Below are positions 27,590-36,533 of a DNA stretch of 64,000 bases, one piece after another. A model generated the notes under the pieces. It did not search any database. It was not told the origin of the DNA and saw only the letters and a program-made list of their open reading frames with translations. The stretch comes from Pseudomonadota bacterium (GTDB lineage: Bacteria > Pseudomonadota > Alphaproteobacteria > Rhizobiales > Hyphomicrobiaceae), in assembly GCA_018242215.1 (NCBI GenBank), contig JAFECG010000019.1, positions 310,001 to 374,000 of the forward strand, written 5' to 3'. Positions within the stretch are counted from its first letter, which is position 1; each line of letters begins with the position of its first letter. The translations under genes were made by a program, and so were the position numbers.

Positions 27590-29242
27590 TCAGGCAGCAG
27601 CCAATTCCCCCGCGAGCGCTTTTGCGATCAGCGCGCGCGTCTCCGGGATGCCGTAGAGCGCGATGAACGTGCCGAGCCGCGGCCCGCGTTCCTGACCAAG
27701 AAGGATTTCGTAGATCGCCTGGAACCAATCGAGCTTGACACCCGGTCCACCGCTGGGGCTCGTCTTGGTCGTATCCTGGTAACGGGGAATGGCGCGACCC
27801 ACATCAAGCAGCGCATTCTGGATCGTGTCGCCATCGCTGCCTGCCGGCAACGCCGCGATGGCCTTGTCGAGAGTCTTCAAGGCTTCGACCTCGACCTCGT
27901 CAGGCGCGCGGAATTTCTTCGTCGGCTTCACGAAGTCTTCGTAATAGCGGATCGCATAGCCGGCGAGCTTATCCAGAATTGGAGCGGTCTCGGGAGAGGC
28001 GCCCGGCGCATAGCGGCGCAGGAAGCCCCACAGCACGTCCTTCGTATGGGCATGCGACACGGAAACGAGGTTGAGCAGCAACCCGAACGTCACCGCAATT
28101 TCCGGCTTCGGCGGTGTGCCGGCATGGATGTGCCAGACGGGATTGTCGATCTGCTGCTTGGCATCCTGCTTCGGGAACGAGGACAGAAACTGCAGGTATT
28201 CATCGACCGCACGCGGGATGACATCGAAATAAAGACGCTTCGCGCTGCGCGGCTTCTGGAACATGAAGAGCGCGAGGCTTTCGGGAGACGCATAGGTCAG
28301 CCATTCGTCGATCGTCAGGCCGTTGCCGCGCGACTTCGAAATCTTCTCGCCCTTGTCGTCGAGGAAGAGTTCATAGACGTAGTGCTGCGGAGGAACGCCG
28401 CCGAGGATCTCGCAGATCTTGTCGTAGACCGGCGCGTTCGTCTGGTGGTCTTTGCCGAACATTTCGAAATCGACGCCGAGCGCAACCCAACGCATGCCGA
28501 AATCAGGCTTCCATTGCAGTTTTACCCTGCCGCCGGTGACTGGGAGTGTTACGTCGCGACCGTCCTCGTCCGCGAACGTAATGGTGCCGGCCTTCGCGTC
28601 GACGTGCTTCATCGGCACGTAGAGGATACGACCGCTTGTCGGCGAGATCGGCAGGAAGGGGCTATAGGTTGCCTGCCGTTCGGCGCCGAGCGTCGGCAAC
28701 ATCACCTTCATGATGTCGTCATAGCGCTCAACCGCGCGCAGCAGCATCGCGTCAAAGCGGCCCGACTTATAATACTCGGTGGCGCTTGCGAATTCGTACT
28801 CGAAGCCGAAGGTATCGAGGAAGCGACGGAGCATCGCGTTATTGTGATCGCCGAAACTTGCGTAATTGCCGCCGAAGGGGTTGGGCACCGAGGTCAGCGG
28901 CATCTGCAGGTAAGGTTCGAGCGCCTTACGGTCCGGGACGTTCTCCGGGATCTTCCGCATGCCGTCCATGTCGTCGGAGAAGCAGAGAAGGCGGGTCTTG
29001 CGCTTGCCTTCCGTCAGCGTTTCGAAGGCATGCCGCACCATCGTCGTGCGCGCGACTTCGCCGAACGTGCCGATGTGCGGCAGTCCGGACGGGCCGTAAC
29101 CTGTTTCGAAAAGGACCGTCTTGGTCGCACCGTCGGGGAGCTTTTCGAGGCGCTTGATGAGCCGGCGCGCCTCTTCGAACGGCCACGCCTTTGAATCGAT
29201 GCTGGCGGCGGATTGGGCGGGTGTGAAGACGAGGGCGGTCAT
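27590..29242 (-). CDS. lysK: Lysyl-tRNA synthetase, class I
   Basis: A 550-residue class I LysRS, structurally unrelated to the class II enzyme of E. coli. The HIGH-type motif is HIGT at residues 56-59 within [13 protein letters not shown], and the KMSKS-type motif is KISKS at about residue 299. An alpha-helix-rich anticodon-binding region fills the C-terminal third. It charges tRNA-Lys with lysine. The ATG at 29242 is chosen: upstream in-frame residues (to 29332) have no match to the family. Use of a class I LysRS is regular in alphaproteobacteria. Confidence 0.95.
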   Translation of the reverse strand: MTALVFTPAQSAASIDSKAWPFEEARRLIKRLEKLPDGATKTVLFETGYGPSGLPHIGTFGEVARTTMVRHAFETLTEGKRKTRLLCFSDDMDGMRKIPENVPDRKALEPYLQMPLTSVPNPFGGNYASFGDHNNAMLRRFLDTFGFEYEFASATEYYKSGRFDAMLLRAVERYDDIMKVMLPTLGAERQATYSPFLPISPTSGRILYVPMKHVDAKAGTITFADEDGRDVTLPVTGGRVKLQWKPDFGMRWVALGVDFEMFGKDHQTNAPVYDKICEILGGVPPQHYVYELFLDDKGEKISKSRGNGLTIDEWLTYASPESLALFMFQKPRSAKRLYFDVIPRAVDEYLQFLSSFPKQDAKQQIDNPVWHIHAGTPPKPEIAVTFGLLLNLVSVSHAHTKDVLWGFLRRYAPGASPETAPILDKLAGYAIRYYEDFVKPTKKFRAPDEVEVEALKTLDKAIAALPAGSDGDTIQNALLDVGRAIPRYQDTTKTSPSGGPGVKLDWFQAIYEILLGQERGPRLGTFIALYGIPETRALIAKALAGELAAA

Positions 29243-29328
29243 CAGGGTTCTGCTATGGTCGCGAAAGATCGAATTACGAGGTTCGTTTGTGGCGAAGGCG
29301 CGCACCGTAGGTGGCCGGGCGGGCAGCG

Positions 29329-30009
29329 TCAACGCGCCCTTGGAAGCTTCGCGACAAATGCCGCAACGGCGTCGGCGGCGGCAGCAAGATTGCCCTTGCG
29401 CGTGAAGCCCGATCGACCGCGCGGTCCGAAATCGTGATCGCCGTCGCTCATCCAGGCAAATGCGATTTTACGAGAAAGCCCGATATTTTCGATTTCCGTC
29501 CGGCTGCCGAAGGGATCTCGCTCTCCCTGGACGATGAGCGCGGGACAGTGCAGGCGTTTCAGATGCTCCGTCCGCAACTGGTCTGGTTTGCCCGGCGGAT
29601 GAAAAGGGTAGCCGAGGCATACAAGGCCCGCAATTTCGCCGTGCGCGTAAAGTTCGTCGGCGATGAGGCTCGCAACGCGTCCGCCGAGAGATTTGCCGCC
29701 GATCACCAGCGTCTGACGCGGATGCTTTTTTCGGAGGGCCGCGACGGTCGCGCGGTATTCTTCCACAAGAGCCTCCGCGCGGGGAGGCGGTCGCTTTGGG
29801 CCGCCATCGCGACGGCCAGCCATGTAGCCGAACTCGAACAGCGTCAGCGATAATCCGCGCTCGACAAGAAGGTCGGCGACTGCAGCCAGAAATGGAGAAG
29901 TTATCCCCGCCCCCGCACCATGCGCTAAGATCAGCCGGGTTTCAGCTGCGGCGGGGCCGTGGTCGATAGTGACGGCGGGTTTGTCAGCTTGAATTTGAAC
30001 ACGGGTCAT
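29329..30009 (-). CDS. Alpha/beta hydrolase (KANL3/Tex30-like fold)
   Basis: A 226-residue cytoplasmic alpha/beta hydrolase. The nucleophile elbow is GGKSLGGR, with the catalytic Ser near residue 106; an acid follows in VQGERDPFG and the histidine in [10 protein letters not shown]. The N-terminal [10 protein letters not shown] is the oxyanion segment. The arrangement with KSLGGR resembles the KANL3/Tex30 type of hydrolases often annotated as dienelactone hydrolase-like. ATG 30009 is preferred since the upstream 26 residues of the longer frame look non-coding. It lies just upstream of lysK, the same direction with an 86-base gap. The substrate is unknown. Confidence 0.8.
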   Translation of the reverse strand: MTRVQIQADKPAVTIDHGPAAAETRLILAHGAGAGITSPFLAAVADLLVERGLSLTLFEFGYMAGRRDGGPKRPPPRAEALVEEYRATVAALRKKHPRQTLVIGGKSLGGRVASLIADELYAHGEIAGLVCLGYPFHPPGKPDQLRTEHLKRLHCPALIVQGERDPFGSRTEIENIGLSRKIAFAWMSDGDHDFGPRGRSGFTRKGNLAAAADAVAAFVAKLPRAR

Positions 30010-30188
30010 GGAGCTCACATTGCGACGGGAAAGGCCGTGATACCGCGGCTTTCGCGTGCGCGTCCCGGAAATCGCTCTTTCGCCCATGTGAAAGTCGGCA
30101 ACACTGCAGCCTGGAATTGCACAGCGCGTCTGAATTTCGCCCGAGAATGGGCTAGAGTGAGGTTTCTAAGGCGAAACGGGGACGAAGC

Positions 30189-31628
30189 ATGAGAGCCGCG
30201 AAAATCCTGGCCCTCACGGTCGTGTGCCAATTTGCGATGCTTGGCTTTTCGCTTATTTGCGCGCGCGCGGAGCCTGCGCACGGCGATGACGCCGTTTCTG
30301 TCCCGACTGCTCCCGATCCCACGCATCCCGCGCCGGCGAAAAGCGCGACGCTGCCGGATTTCGTGCCACAGCCGCATGCGCTCAGCCGCTCCGATGCAAG
30401 CACGCCCGCCGCCGAGGACCCGGAAGGGCCGACGCCACCATCCGATGACGTCACTACGCCGCCGCCGGACACGACGACGGGCTCGGCTGCCAAACAACCA
30501 GCCTCGGGCGAGAGCCCATCTGATGCTGCGCCGGCGTCGAAGGTTCGCCAGGTCGAAATCAAGGTCGAACCGATCCCAGGTATGGCAAGCCCGAAGAAGC
30601 CGGTGTGGCCGACATTCATCGGCGCGAAGACCCTATTCGGGGAAGCAAAAAAGCCCGCTTCGATGGAAGCCCGTTCGATCGGCACTTATGCGCGGGGTTG
30701 TCTTGCCGGTGCCGTGCCGCTTCCGATCGACGGTCCGGCATGGCAGGAGATGCGTCTCTCGCGCAACCGGAATTGGGGCAATCCTAAGCTGATCGCGCTC
30801 ATCGAGAAGTTCGCGAAAGATGCGAAGAAGCTTGACGGCTGGCCCGGTCTCCTCGTCGGAGATATTGCACAACCGCGTGGCGGTCCGATGGTTACGGGAC
30901 ATGCCAGCCATCAGATCGGTCTCGATGCGGACTTCTGGCTGACCCCGATGCCGGACCATCGTTTGAGCCGGAAAGAGCGAGAGACGATGGAAGCGACATC
31001 GATGCTCGACGACACCGGACTGAAGGTCAATCCGAAGGTGTTCACGTCGAAGCAGGTGGCTCTCATCAAGCGTGCCGCGTCTTATCCTGAAGTCGAGCGG
31101 ATTTTCGTGCACCCTGCGATCAAGAAAGCGCTGTGCGAGATCGCGGGAACGGACCGGAAGTGGCTTGGCAAAGTTCGCCCCTGGTACGGGCACTACTATC
31201 ATTTCCACATGCGCATCAAATGTCCGGTCGGCGTGAGTGGCTGCACGCCGCAAGTGCCGCCGACCGGCGACGACGGATGCGGCAAGGAAGTGACGCAATG
31301 GCTCGCGAAAGTGATCCCGGCAAAGGGCCCCCCCGTGCCGCGCCCGCCCGGACCGCCGAAGGCGCCGCGCCCGCCGATCATGCTCTCGGAACTTCCGAAG
31401 GACTGTCAGGCCGTTCTGGCGGCGGGGCCGGATCCGGTGCCGATTCCGCAAGCTGCTCTGATGACCCAAATCCAGGTGAAGATTGCGCTGAAAAAGGCTT
31501 TGGCAGTCCATCTGGCGCTTTATAAGGCGTCGGCCATCGCAGGCGGGAAGGGATCGCCGGCGGCGCTGGCGAAGAGTCCGGCTTTGCGCCCCCATCTGCA
31601 CAAGTCGGCGACCGCCGCTTCGCAGTAG
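30189..31628 (+). CDS. mepA: Penicillin-insensitive murein endopeptidase MepA
   Basis: A 479-residue secreted peptidase of family M74. A signal peptide (residues 1 to about 27) is followed by a ~110-residue low-complexity Pro/Ala/Ser region, then the catalytic domain. Zinc-ligand motifs are GHASHQIGLDAD (His238, His241, Asp246/248) and YGHYYHFHMR (His335, His338, His340). The enzyme cleaves D-alanyl-meso-diaminopimelyl cross-links of peptidoglycan in the periplasm. Compared with E. coli MepA (about 270 residues) it is long, with the linker at the front and a proline-rich tail (PPVPRPPGPPKAPRPP) plus an Ala/Lys-rich end that could bind the wall. Confidence 0.93.
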   Translation: MRAAKILALTVVCQFAMLGFSLICARAEPAHGDDAVSVPTAPDPTHPAPAKSATLPDFVPQPHALSRSDASTPAAEDPEGPTPPSDDVTTPPPDTTTGSAAKQPASGESPSDAAPASKVRQVEIKVEPIPGMASPKKPVWPTFIGAKTLFGEAKKPASMEARSIGTYARGCLAGAVPLPIDGPAWQEMRLSRNRNWGNPKLIALIEKFAKDAKKLDGWPGLLVGDIAQPRGGPMVTGHASHQIGLDADFWLTPMPDHRLSRKERETMEATSMLDDTGLKVNPKVFTSKQVALIKRAASYPEVERIFVHPAIKKALCEIAGTDRKWLGKVRPWYGHYYHFHMRIKCPVGVSGCTPQVPPTGDDGCGKEVTQWLAKVIPAKGPPVPRPPGPPKAPRPPIMLSELPKDCQAVLAAGPDPVPIPQAALMTQIQVKIALKKALAVHLALYKASAIAGGKGSPAALAKSPALRPHLHKSATAASQ

Positions 31629-31697
31629 GACGAACTTGATCTTTGGATCGGCTTCATACCTCGGGTTCGTTGCGGCGCTCGCGGCAATCCCCGACGC

Positions 31698-31720
31698 ATC
31701 CTCGGGACGAGCCCGAGGAT
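31698..31720. repeat. REP-like palindrome (ATCCTCGGG/CCCGAGGAT)
   Basis: A perfect 9-bp inverted repeat with a 5-base loop lies between the convergent mepA and msrA genes. The same ATCCTCGG core recurs as part of a larger element at 61600-61685, so this is a dispersed element rather than a local terminator (no T tract follows). Confidence 0.6.
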
Positions 31721-31745
31721 GACATCAGGTTTCGAGTGCTAAGGT

Positions 31746-32408
31746 CTAACCCTTCAGCGCTTCGGACGTGGTGCCTGGGCACGAGACGCCTGTGCCCTTC
31801 AAGCCGCAATAGCCGTGCGGAATCTTGGCGAGGTACTGCTGATGATACTCCTCGGCCAGATAGACCGGAGGCGCCGGCTTGATCTCCGTCGTGATCGCGC
31901 CATAGCCCTTGCTGGCGATTGCCGCCTCGTAAGCCTTTTTCGAAGCCTCGGCCGCAGCCAACTGCTCTGGCGTCGTCGTGTAGATCGCGGAGCGGTACTG
32001 CGTGCCGATGTCGTTCCCTTGACGAAAACCCTGAGTCGGATCGTGGGCTTCCCAGAACGTCTTCAGAAGCGTCTCGTAGGACAACACTTTCGGGTCGTAA
32101 ACGACGACAATGACCTCGGCGTGCCCGGTGCGGCCGGTGCATACTTCATCGTAAGTCGCATTGGGCGTGTAGCCGCCGGCGTAGCCGACCGCCGTGATCC
32201 AGATGCCGTCACCGAGTTGCCAAAAGAGTCGCTCGGCGCCCCAGAAGCAACCGAGTCCGAAGATCGCAACCTCCAAACCAGCCGGATATGGGCCGTGGAG
32301 AGGCCGCGAAAAGAGAAAGTGCTCGGCATTCGCCGAAAGGATCGGGCTCGGGCGGCCCTTTGGTGCCAACTCGGGTGTCGGCATCGCAATGTGTTTGCGC
32401 GCGAACAT
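31746..32408 (-). CDS. msrA: Peptide methionine (S)-S-oxide reductase MsrA
   Basis: A 220-residue MsrA. The catalytic motif is GCFWG with Cys54, and the two recycling cysteines are Cys201 (HGYCG) and Cys210 (VSCPG) near the C-terminus. The family segment [13 protein letters not shown] is present. It reduces methionine-S-sulfoxide in proteins or free methionine, using thioredoxin. The N-terminal ~30 residues are variable as in long MsrA forms such as the E. coli one. The gene converges on mepA and stands alone; regulation is not visible. Confidence 0.95.
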   Translation of the reverse strand: MFARKHIAMPTPELAPKGRPSPILSANAEHFLFSRPLHGPYPAGLEVAIFGLGCFWGAERLFWQLGDGIWITAVGYAGGYTPNATYDEVCTGRTGHAEVIVVVYDPKVLSYETLLKTFWEAHDPTQGFRQGNDIGTQYRSAIYTTTPEQLAAAEASKKAYEAAIASKGYGAITTEIKPAPPVYLAEEYHQQYLAKIPHGYCGLKGTGVSCPGTTSEALKG

Positions 32409-32526
32409 GGATTAGCTCCTTTTTATTCTTTGGGGATTGTACCCCGATATACGATGGCCGCCATTCGTTCGTTTCAGGCATCAGCCTAACGCTGCCCCGG
32501 CGCTGACGGCTTGCGAAATGTCCGCT

Positions 32527-33018
32527 TCAATAGTCGTTGGCGAAGATCCGGATGCGCCGTCGTGGACGCCCCAGGACGCCGCAGCCGATGGCGAGCACCA
32601 GGAAAATCATGGTGGCCGGCAACGACAAGACCGTCGTGAGGACGGGGTTCCAGGCTGCCGGGCTAATTGATCGCGACACAGTCCGTTCGAGTGCGGTGAG
32701 GAACGCCGGGGCCAGATTCTGGAGATGCTGCATCAGAGAAATCGCGCCTTCGCCGTCCGTGGCAGGCCTCGAAACGTCGGCCGCAAAAGAGATGAGCGTG
32801 ACCAGGGCGAAGAGCGCGGCGAGAAACCGCAGCATCAACCGGGGCCGGGTTTCGGCATTTACGACGCTGGCGACAAGCGCGATCAGAAGAGAGGCCGCCG
32901 CGGCGCGCAGCAACCAGGGGTTGGCGGGCTCTCCAGTTGAGTACCAGAGCCAGAAATATGCTGTGGCGGTCAGGCCCGCGAGCCCGGCGAAGACCTTGAG
33001 GAGTATCGAACTGGTCAT
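32527..33018 (-). CDS. Membrane protein of unknown function, 163 aa
   Basis: The protein has four or five hydrophobic segments: MTSSILLKVFAGLAGLTATA, then LLIALVASVVNA, MLRFLAALFALVTLISFAAD, and TVLSLPATMIFLVLAIGCGV near the end, closing with a basic tail (GRPRRRIRIFAND). The start at 33018 is the ATG that opens directly into the first helix. No family recognised. It runs away from the tRNA-Ser gene and stands alone. Confidence 0.7.
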   Translation of the reverse strand: MTSSILLKVFAGLAGLTATAYFWLWYSTGEPANPWLLRAAAASLLIALVASVVNAETRPRLMLRFLAALFALVTLISFAADVSRPATDGEGAISLMQHLQNLAPAFLTALERTVSRSISPAAWNPVLTTVLSLPATMIFLVLAIGCGVLGRPRRRIRIFANDY

Positions 33019-33151
33019 GAAAGCGCATGCTCCTGTCGCCACACGCAGTTTTGCGGCTCCGGGCTGCAAGGGTCAAGTTCCCAAGTTCATTTCAGCTGTG
33101 CCGTTGCGCTCGAAGCGCGGATGCGTATAGTGCGCCGCTTCGCGACCGGAC

Positions 33152-33241
33152 GGAGAGATGGCCGAGTGGTTGAAGGCGCACGCCTGGAACGCGTGTAGGC
33201 TCGTAAGGGTCTCGTGGGTTCGAATCCCACTCTCTCCGCCA
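33152..33241 (+). tRNA. tRNA-Ser (anticodon GGA)
   Basis: A complete 90-base class II tRNA with CCA encoded. The acceptor stem is GGAGAGA with TCTCTCC, a D arm GCCGAGTGG, an anticodon stem CACGC/GCGTG with loop CTGGAAC (anticodon GGA), a long variable arm (about TAGGCTCGTAAGGGTCTC) and a T arm GGGTTCGAATCCC. It reads UCC/UCU serine codons. The region just downstream (33490-36355) is AT-richer, making this tRNA a candidate insertion point. Confidence 0.97.
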
Positions 33242-33489
33242 CGAACACCTTGAGACTTCCGCTGACGTTCCGGACGGTCTCATCGGAGCCCCGAAGCTCA
33301 TTCCGTTGAGCATGCGTGTCGGCGTTCGATTTGCTGCGTGCGGATTTCGGCGCAATGGATCTTCCGTGGGGCGACTTGCTTTCCGCTGTGCATAAGGCGG
33401 CCGCGCGCGTTGCGCCTCTTCATCCGCACATACTAGCTTTTGGCCTAGGCCGTTCGGAGTGCCTTGTCGCAGCGAATCGAATTGGGGGG

Positions 33490-34266
33490 ATGACGGCTCT
33501 GCGGAACGCGATTTTCATGCATACCCAGAAGACGGCTGGAACTTCCATCATCCACTTGGCGCGCGCTCGATACGGGGAAGACAATGTGGCGAGCCACGCA
33601 GACTGGCTTTCCCTTCCTCGGGGCACGGTCGAAGAGAAGGCATTTGTTTCAGGGCACTTCGGCTTTGCATTTGTCGAACGGCTGCTCGGCGAGCGCTACT
33701 CATTTACTTTTTTGCGAGACCCGATTGATCGGATCATTTCGCTTTATTCATTCTGCCGGAGCCAGCCGCCTGAAAAGTACGCGATCTATCGGGCTGCGTC
33801 GCGATTGAATCTCGAAGAATTCATCGCTCTCGGAAGCAGATTTTCCGAGACACCCGTGGAACAATTTCAGTGTCACAGCATGATTTGGAACAACCAAGCG
33901 TGGCAGTTGGCTCGCGGCTGGGATTATAAGCGAGAGAACGTCGACAGAGACCCAATCATATTGGATTACGATGAAAATGATATTTTCAAGTTGGCGAAAG
34001 CCAATCTTGAGAAGTTTGATTATGTCGGATTCACGGAGACGTTTGCTCAGGATATCGGCATCATTCATCAGAATTTGGGACTTGGGGATCTGCAAAGCGT
34101 TCCGCATTCAAATGCGAGCAGCCGCGAATTCCAGCCAGCGCTAAGCCCAAGGGCTTTGGCGGCGATAAAAGCAGTCACGCAACTCGATCAAGAGATCTAT
34201 GCATTTGCAAAGAAGCTGTTTCGGCGACGATCCCGGCGCTTCTGGAATTTTCGTTTCGGCATATAG
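33490..34266 (+). CDS. Sulfotransferase family protein
   Basis: A 258-residue cytoplasmic sulfotransferase of the Sulfotransfer_2 type. The 5'-phosphosulfate-binding loop is FMHTQKTAGTSI near residues 9-20, and the 3'-phosphate-binding motif is FTFLRDPIDRIISLYS. Such enzymes move sulfate from PAPS to carbohydrates, lipids or peptides. The next genes on the opposite strand (WbsX-type and a methyltransferase) suggest a surface-glycan acceptor (inference). The ATG at 33490 immediately follows a G-rich run; an upstream extension is possible but unconserved. The codon usage looks AT-richer than the neighbourhood, which points to transfer. Confidence 0.8.
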   Translation: MTALRNAIFMHTQKTAGTSIIHLARARYGEDNVASHADWLSLPRGTVEEKAFVSGHFGFAFVERLLGERYSFTFLRDPIDRIISLYSFCRSQPPEKYAIYRAASRLNLEEFIALGSRFSETPVEQFQCHSMIWNNQAWQLARGWDYKRENVDRDPIILDYDENDIFKLAKANLEKFDYVGFTETFAQDIGIIHQNLGLGDLQSVPHSNASSREFQPALSPRALAAIKAVTQLDQEIYAFAKKLFRRRSRRFWNFRFGI

Positions 34267-34285
34267 CAAGCGGCGGTTTCCGCTC

Positions 34286-35485
34286 TCACGCATGCCGCTT
34301 AGGTCGGATCGTACGTTTGACTTTGCGCCAGGTTCGCCTCAACCAAGACTTTTGCGGCTTCGCGCACATTTCCATTTGAGGAGCAGGGCGTGATGGTGGA
34401 CCTCGATGTGTCCAGGAACGCAAAGCCGATCCTTCTTTCGCCCTGAGCGTCGCTTCCAAGAAACGACGGCCATATTTCCGGTCGGGCTCGAGGTGGCAGC
34501 CCTCCGCCCATTCGTTCCACGCATTGATGAAAACAAATCGCTCCTGCCCAGGAAATTCTTCGACGGTCTTTCTCACAGCCCGCGATAACCAGTATTCGTA
34601 GTTTTCAGGCGTTCCGTTCAAAATGACGGTCGCCGCACTATTGCGCCGTGCGGTGTTGTCCCAGGACGGTAAAACGCCGCGAAAGCCGCTCGATGCTGCG
34701 CCATAGGATCGCGCGAGGTACATTTCCGCGAGTTCAGTGTAATCGGGACAATACCCGGAGAATGGTTCAAAAAAAAACATCTCGTGTGCCAGGTTATGGC
34801 ACCTCATGTTGTGCGGCGGGAATTCGACTGCACTATCGAAGCCGAACTGTTCGTGGTCCCAATTTCTATGAGTTAGGGCGCACGCGACGTGAATCTTCGG
34901 GATGCCATTGTCGGCGCAATATTGGCGCCATCTGTTGAGCGTTTCACGACAGTCCGGCAGATGTTGCGGAGCGTAGACGATGATGAGCGGACCACCGTCG
35001 AAGTGAATATAGCGAGGGTCTTTCAGGTATTTGATGAGATCGGCGATGAAATCCCGGTCCATATCCGGACCGTAGGTCTGCTTGATCAGGATTTCCTGTT
35101 CTGCTCCATCCCATCTGCGGGTCCAATTCTCGTTGGCCCAGCAAAGACAGAACGGCATATCGCTCTCAGGATCCGCGAGCATGTCGTCGAGCGGCTTTTC
35201 GAGTAGCCGCTTACCGCCGAACCAATAGTAATGATAGCAGAAGCCGTCGATCCCGTACTCTTTAGCCAAACGTATCTGATCTCGTCGCGACTCTCGAACC
35301 CTGAGATCGTAAAAACCCAGCTCGGTGGGTAAATGCGGTTGGTAATGGCCGGGGAATAATGGACTGGCTTTCGTGACGTTCGTCCACTCAGTGAAACCTT
35401 TTCCCCACCAAAGGTCATTTTCCGGAATCGGATGAAACTGTGGAAGATAAAACGCGATAAGTTTGACCGCAGGTGGAGGGGACAC
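34286..35485 (-). CDS. WbsX-type glycosyl-processing protein (GH99-like)
   Basis: A 399-residue protein of the WbsX family, built on a GH99-like TIM barrel. Family features are FYLPQFHPIPENDLWWGKGF at about residues 12-31, then EYGIDGFCYHYYWF, the acidic WANENWTRRWDG and FINAWNEWAEGCHLEPD near the end. WbsX proteins are encoded in O-antigen and capsule clusters and are thought to modify or build surface polysaccharides; their exact chemistry is not established. The gene is next to a sulfotransferase and a methyltransferase. Base composition is lower in GC than flanking genes, suggesting acquisition. Confidence 0.88.
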   Translation of the reverse strand: MSPPPAVKLIAFYLPQFHPIPENDLWWGKGFTEWTNVTKASPLFPGHYQPHLPTELGFYDLRVRESRRDQIRLAKEYGIDGFCYHYYWFGGKRLLEKPLDDMLADPESDMPFCLCWANENWTRRWDGAEQEILIKQTYGPDMDRDFIADLIKYLKDPRYIHFDGGPLIIVYAPQHLPDCRETLNRWRQYCADNGIPKIHVACALTHRNWDHEQFGFDSAVEFPPHNMRCHNLAHEMFFFEPFSGYCPDYTELAEMYLARSYGAASSGFRGVLPSWDNTARRNSAATVILNGTPENYEYWLSRAVRKTVEEFPGQERFVFINAWNEWAEGCHLEPDRKYGRRFLEATLRAKEGSALRSWTHRGPPSRPAPQMEMCAKPQKSWLRRTWRKVKRTIRPKRHA

Positions 35486-35527
35486 GTTTTATTTCCGATG
35501 TTCGATTGGCTCTCGCAGTTCTGGCCT

Positions 35528-36355
35528 CTAAGCGGCGGTTGAAGCGATGTCTTCCCCATCTGGGGGCGGTACCCGAGCCATTATCTTTGTCCAATACTGG
35601 ATCGTCGCGCTGTCCGGAAGCGAAACTTCCAAATCCATCAGACGAAGATCAGCTTTCGCACGCTCGGACGGTACTGCCCGGCTGACAACCTGGAATACGT
35701 GAGAAAAGCGATTGGTCTGGGCTGCTTCCTTGATGTTGGCGGGAAGTCTTTCCCAGCGAGCGGCAAATTCCGTCATCTCCGGTGTCCTTACAACGAATTC
35801 GGAATGCTCGATCGCAAGCCCCTGTGCGTTGTAAAGTTTTTGAATGTTCTTGATGCCGAAAAATCGGATGTGGGTCTTATCCAGAAGGCCCCAGGGCCGA
35901 TACTCAAAATCCTCATCAAAAAGACATCCGATGACGGAAGCATGCGCGACGTGGGGAATGGATAGGATCACCGAACCCGTGTCATTCAAAAGCGACTTCA
36001 TGCCGCCGAGGACGGTCCAGGGATCGTAGACGTGCTCGAGAACATCGGCTGCAATGACGGCGTCGAACTTGCCCTCTTCCGCTTCGAGAACTTTCGACCA
36101 CGACGCATCATTCAAATCTAGCGGGTAGACCTTTCGCGCGAAGGGCGTCAGCTTCTCAATGGCAGACGGATCAATCTCGAGCGCTACGACATCGCAGCCC
36201 AATGTGCTCGAAAGATGCCTGGTGATGGAACCGGGACCCGCGCCGATCTCAAGGACCTTGGTTCCGCGATCCACCATCCTAATGACACGCGCGGGAGCGA
36301 CGTCGCTGTCCAGATCAATGTCATACTCGTAGACGTGCTTTGGTCTGTCCGTCAT
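35528..36355 (-). CDS. SAM-dependent class I methyltransferase
   Basis: A 275-residue methyltransferase. Motif I (VLEIGAGPGSITRHL) begins at about residue 34; an acidic residue closing the second strand lies in VVALEID, and motif post-I/II is FDAVIAADVLEHVYDP. The layout is that of methyltransferase type 11/23 (often acting on sugars, polyketides or lipids). A C-terminal region of about 90 residues may bind the acceptor. It is 42 bases from the WbsX gene in the same orientation, so the two are likely in one transcript. Acceptor unknown. Confidence 0.83.
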   Translation of the reverse strand: MTDRPKHVYEYDIDLDSDVAPARVIRMVDRGTKVLEIGAGPGSITRHLSSTLGCDVVALEIDPSAIEKLTPFARKVYPLDLNDASWSKVLEAEEGKFDAVIAADVLEHVYDPWTVLGGMKSLLNDTGSVILSIPHVAHASVIGCLFDEDFEYRPWGLLDKTHIRFFGIKNIQKLYNAQGLAIEHSEFVVRTPEMTEFAARWERLPANIKEAAQTNRFSHVFQVVSRAVPSERAKADLRLMDLEVSLPDSATIQYWTKIMARVPPPDGEDIASTAA

Positions 36356-36533
36356 GCAGAAAAGATTCTCGTGCCGTGCGTTCGATCAGTTTGGTCGGGC
36401 CAGCAAAAGAATGCTTTGGTGGTGCGGTGTCAAGGCCGTGCGGGCACCACAGTTGTTTTCTTGGCAGGGGAGAAAGACATTCGCCGCAGCTGATCTCTCC
36501 GAAGCAGTTGTCGGTTCGACGAGCACCAACTGC

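Noticed and set aside
33242-33489. Search for a direct repeat of the tRNA-Ser 3' end that would mark an island
   Set aside because: I saw no exact second copy by eye in the window and no integrase; not claimed as an attachment site.
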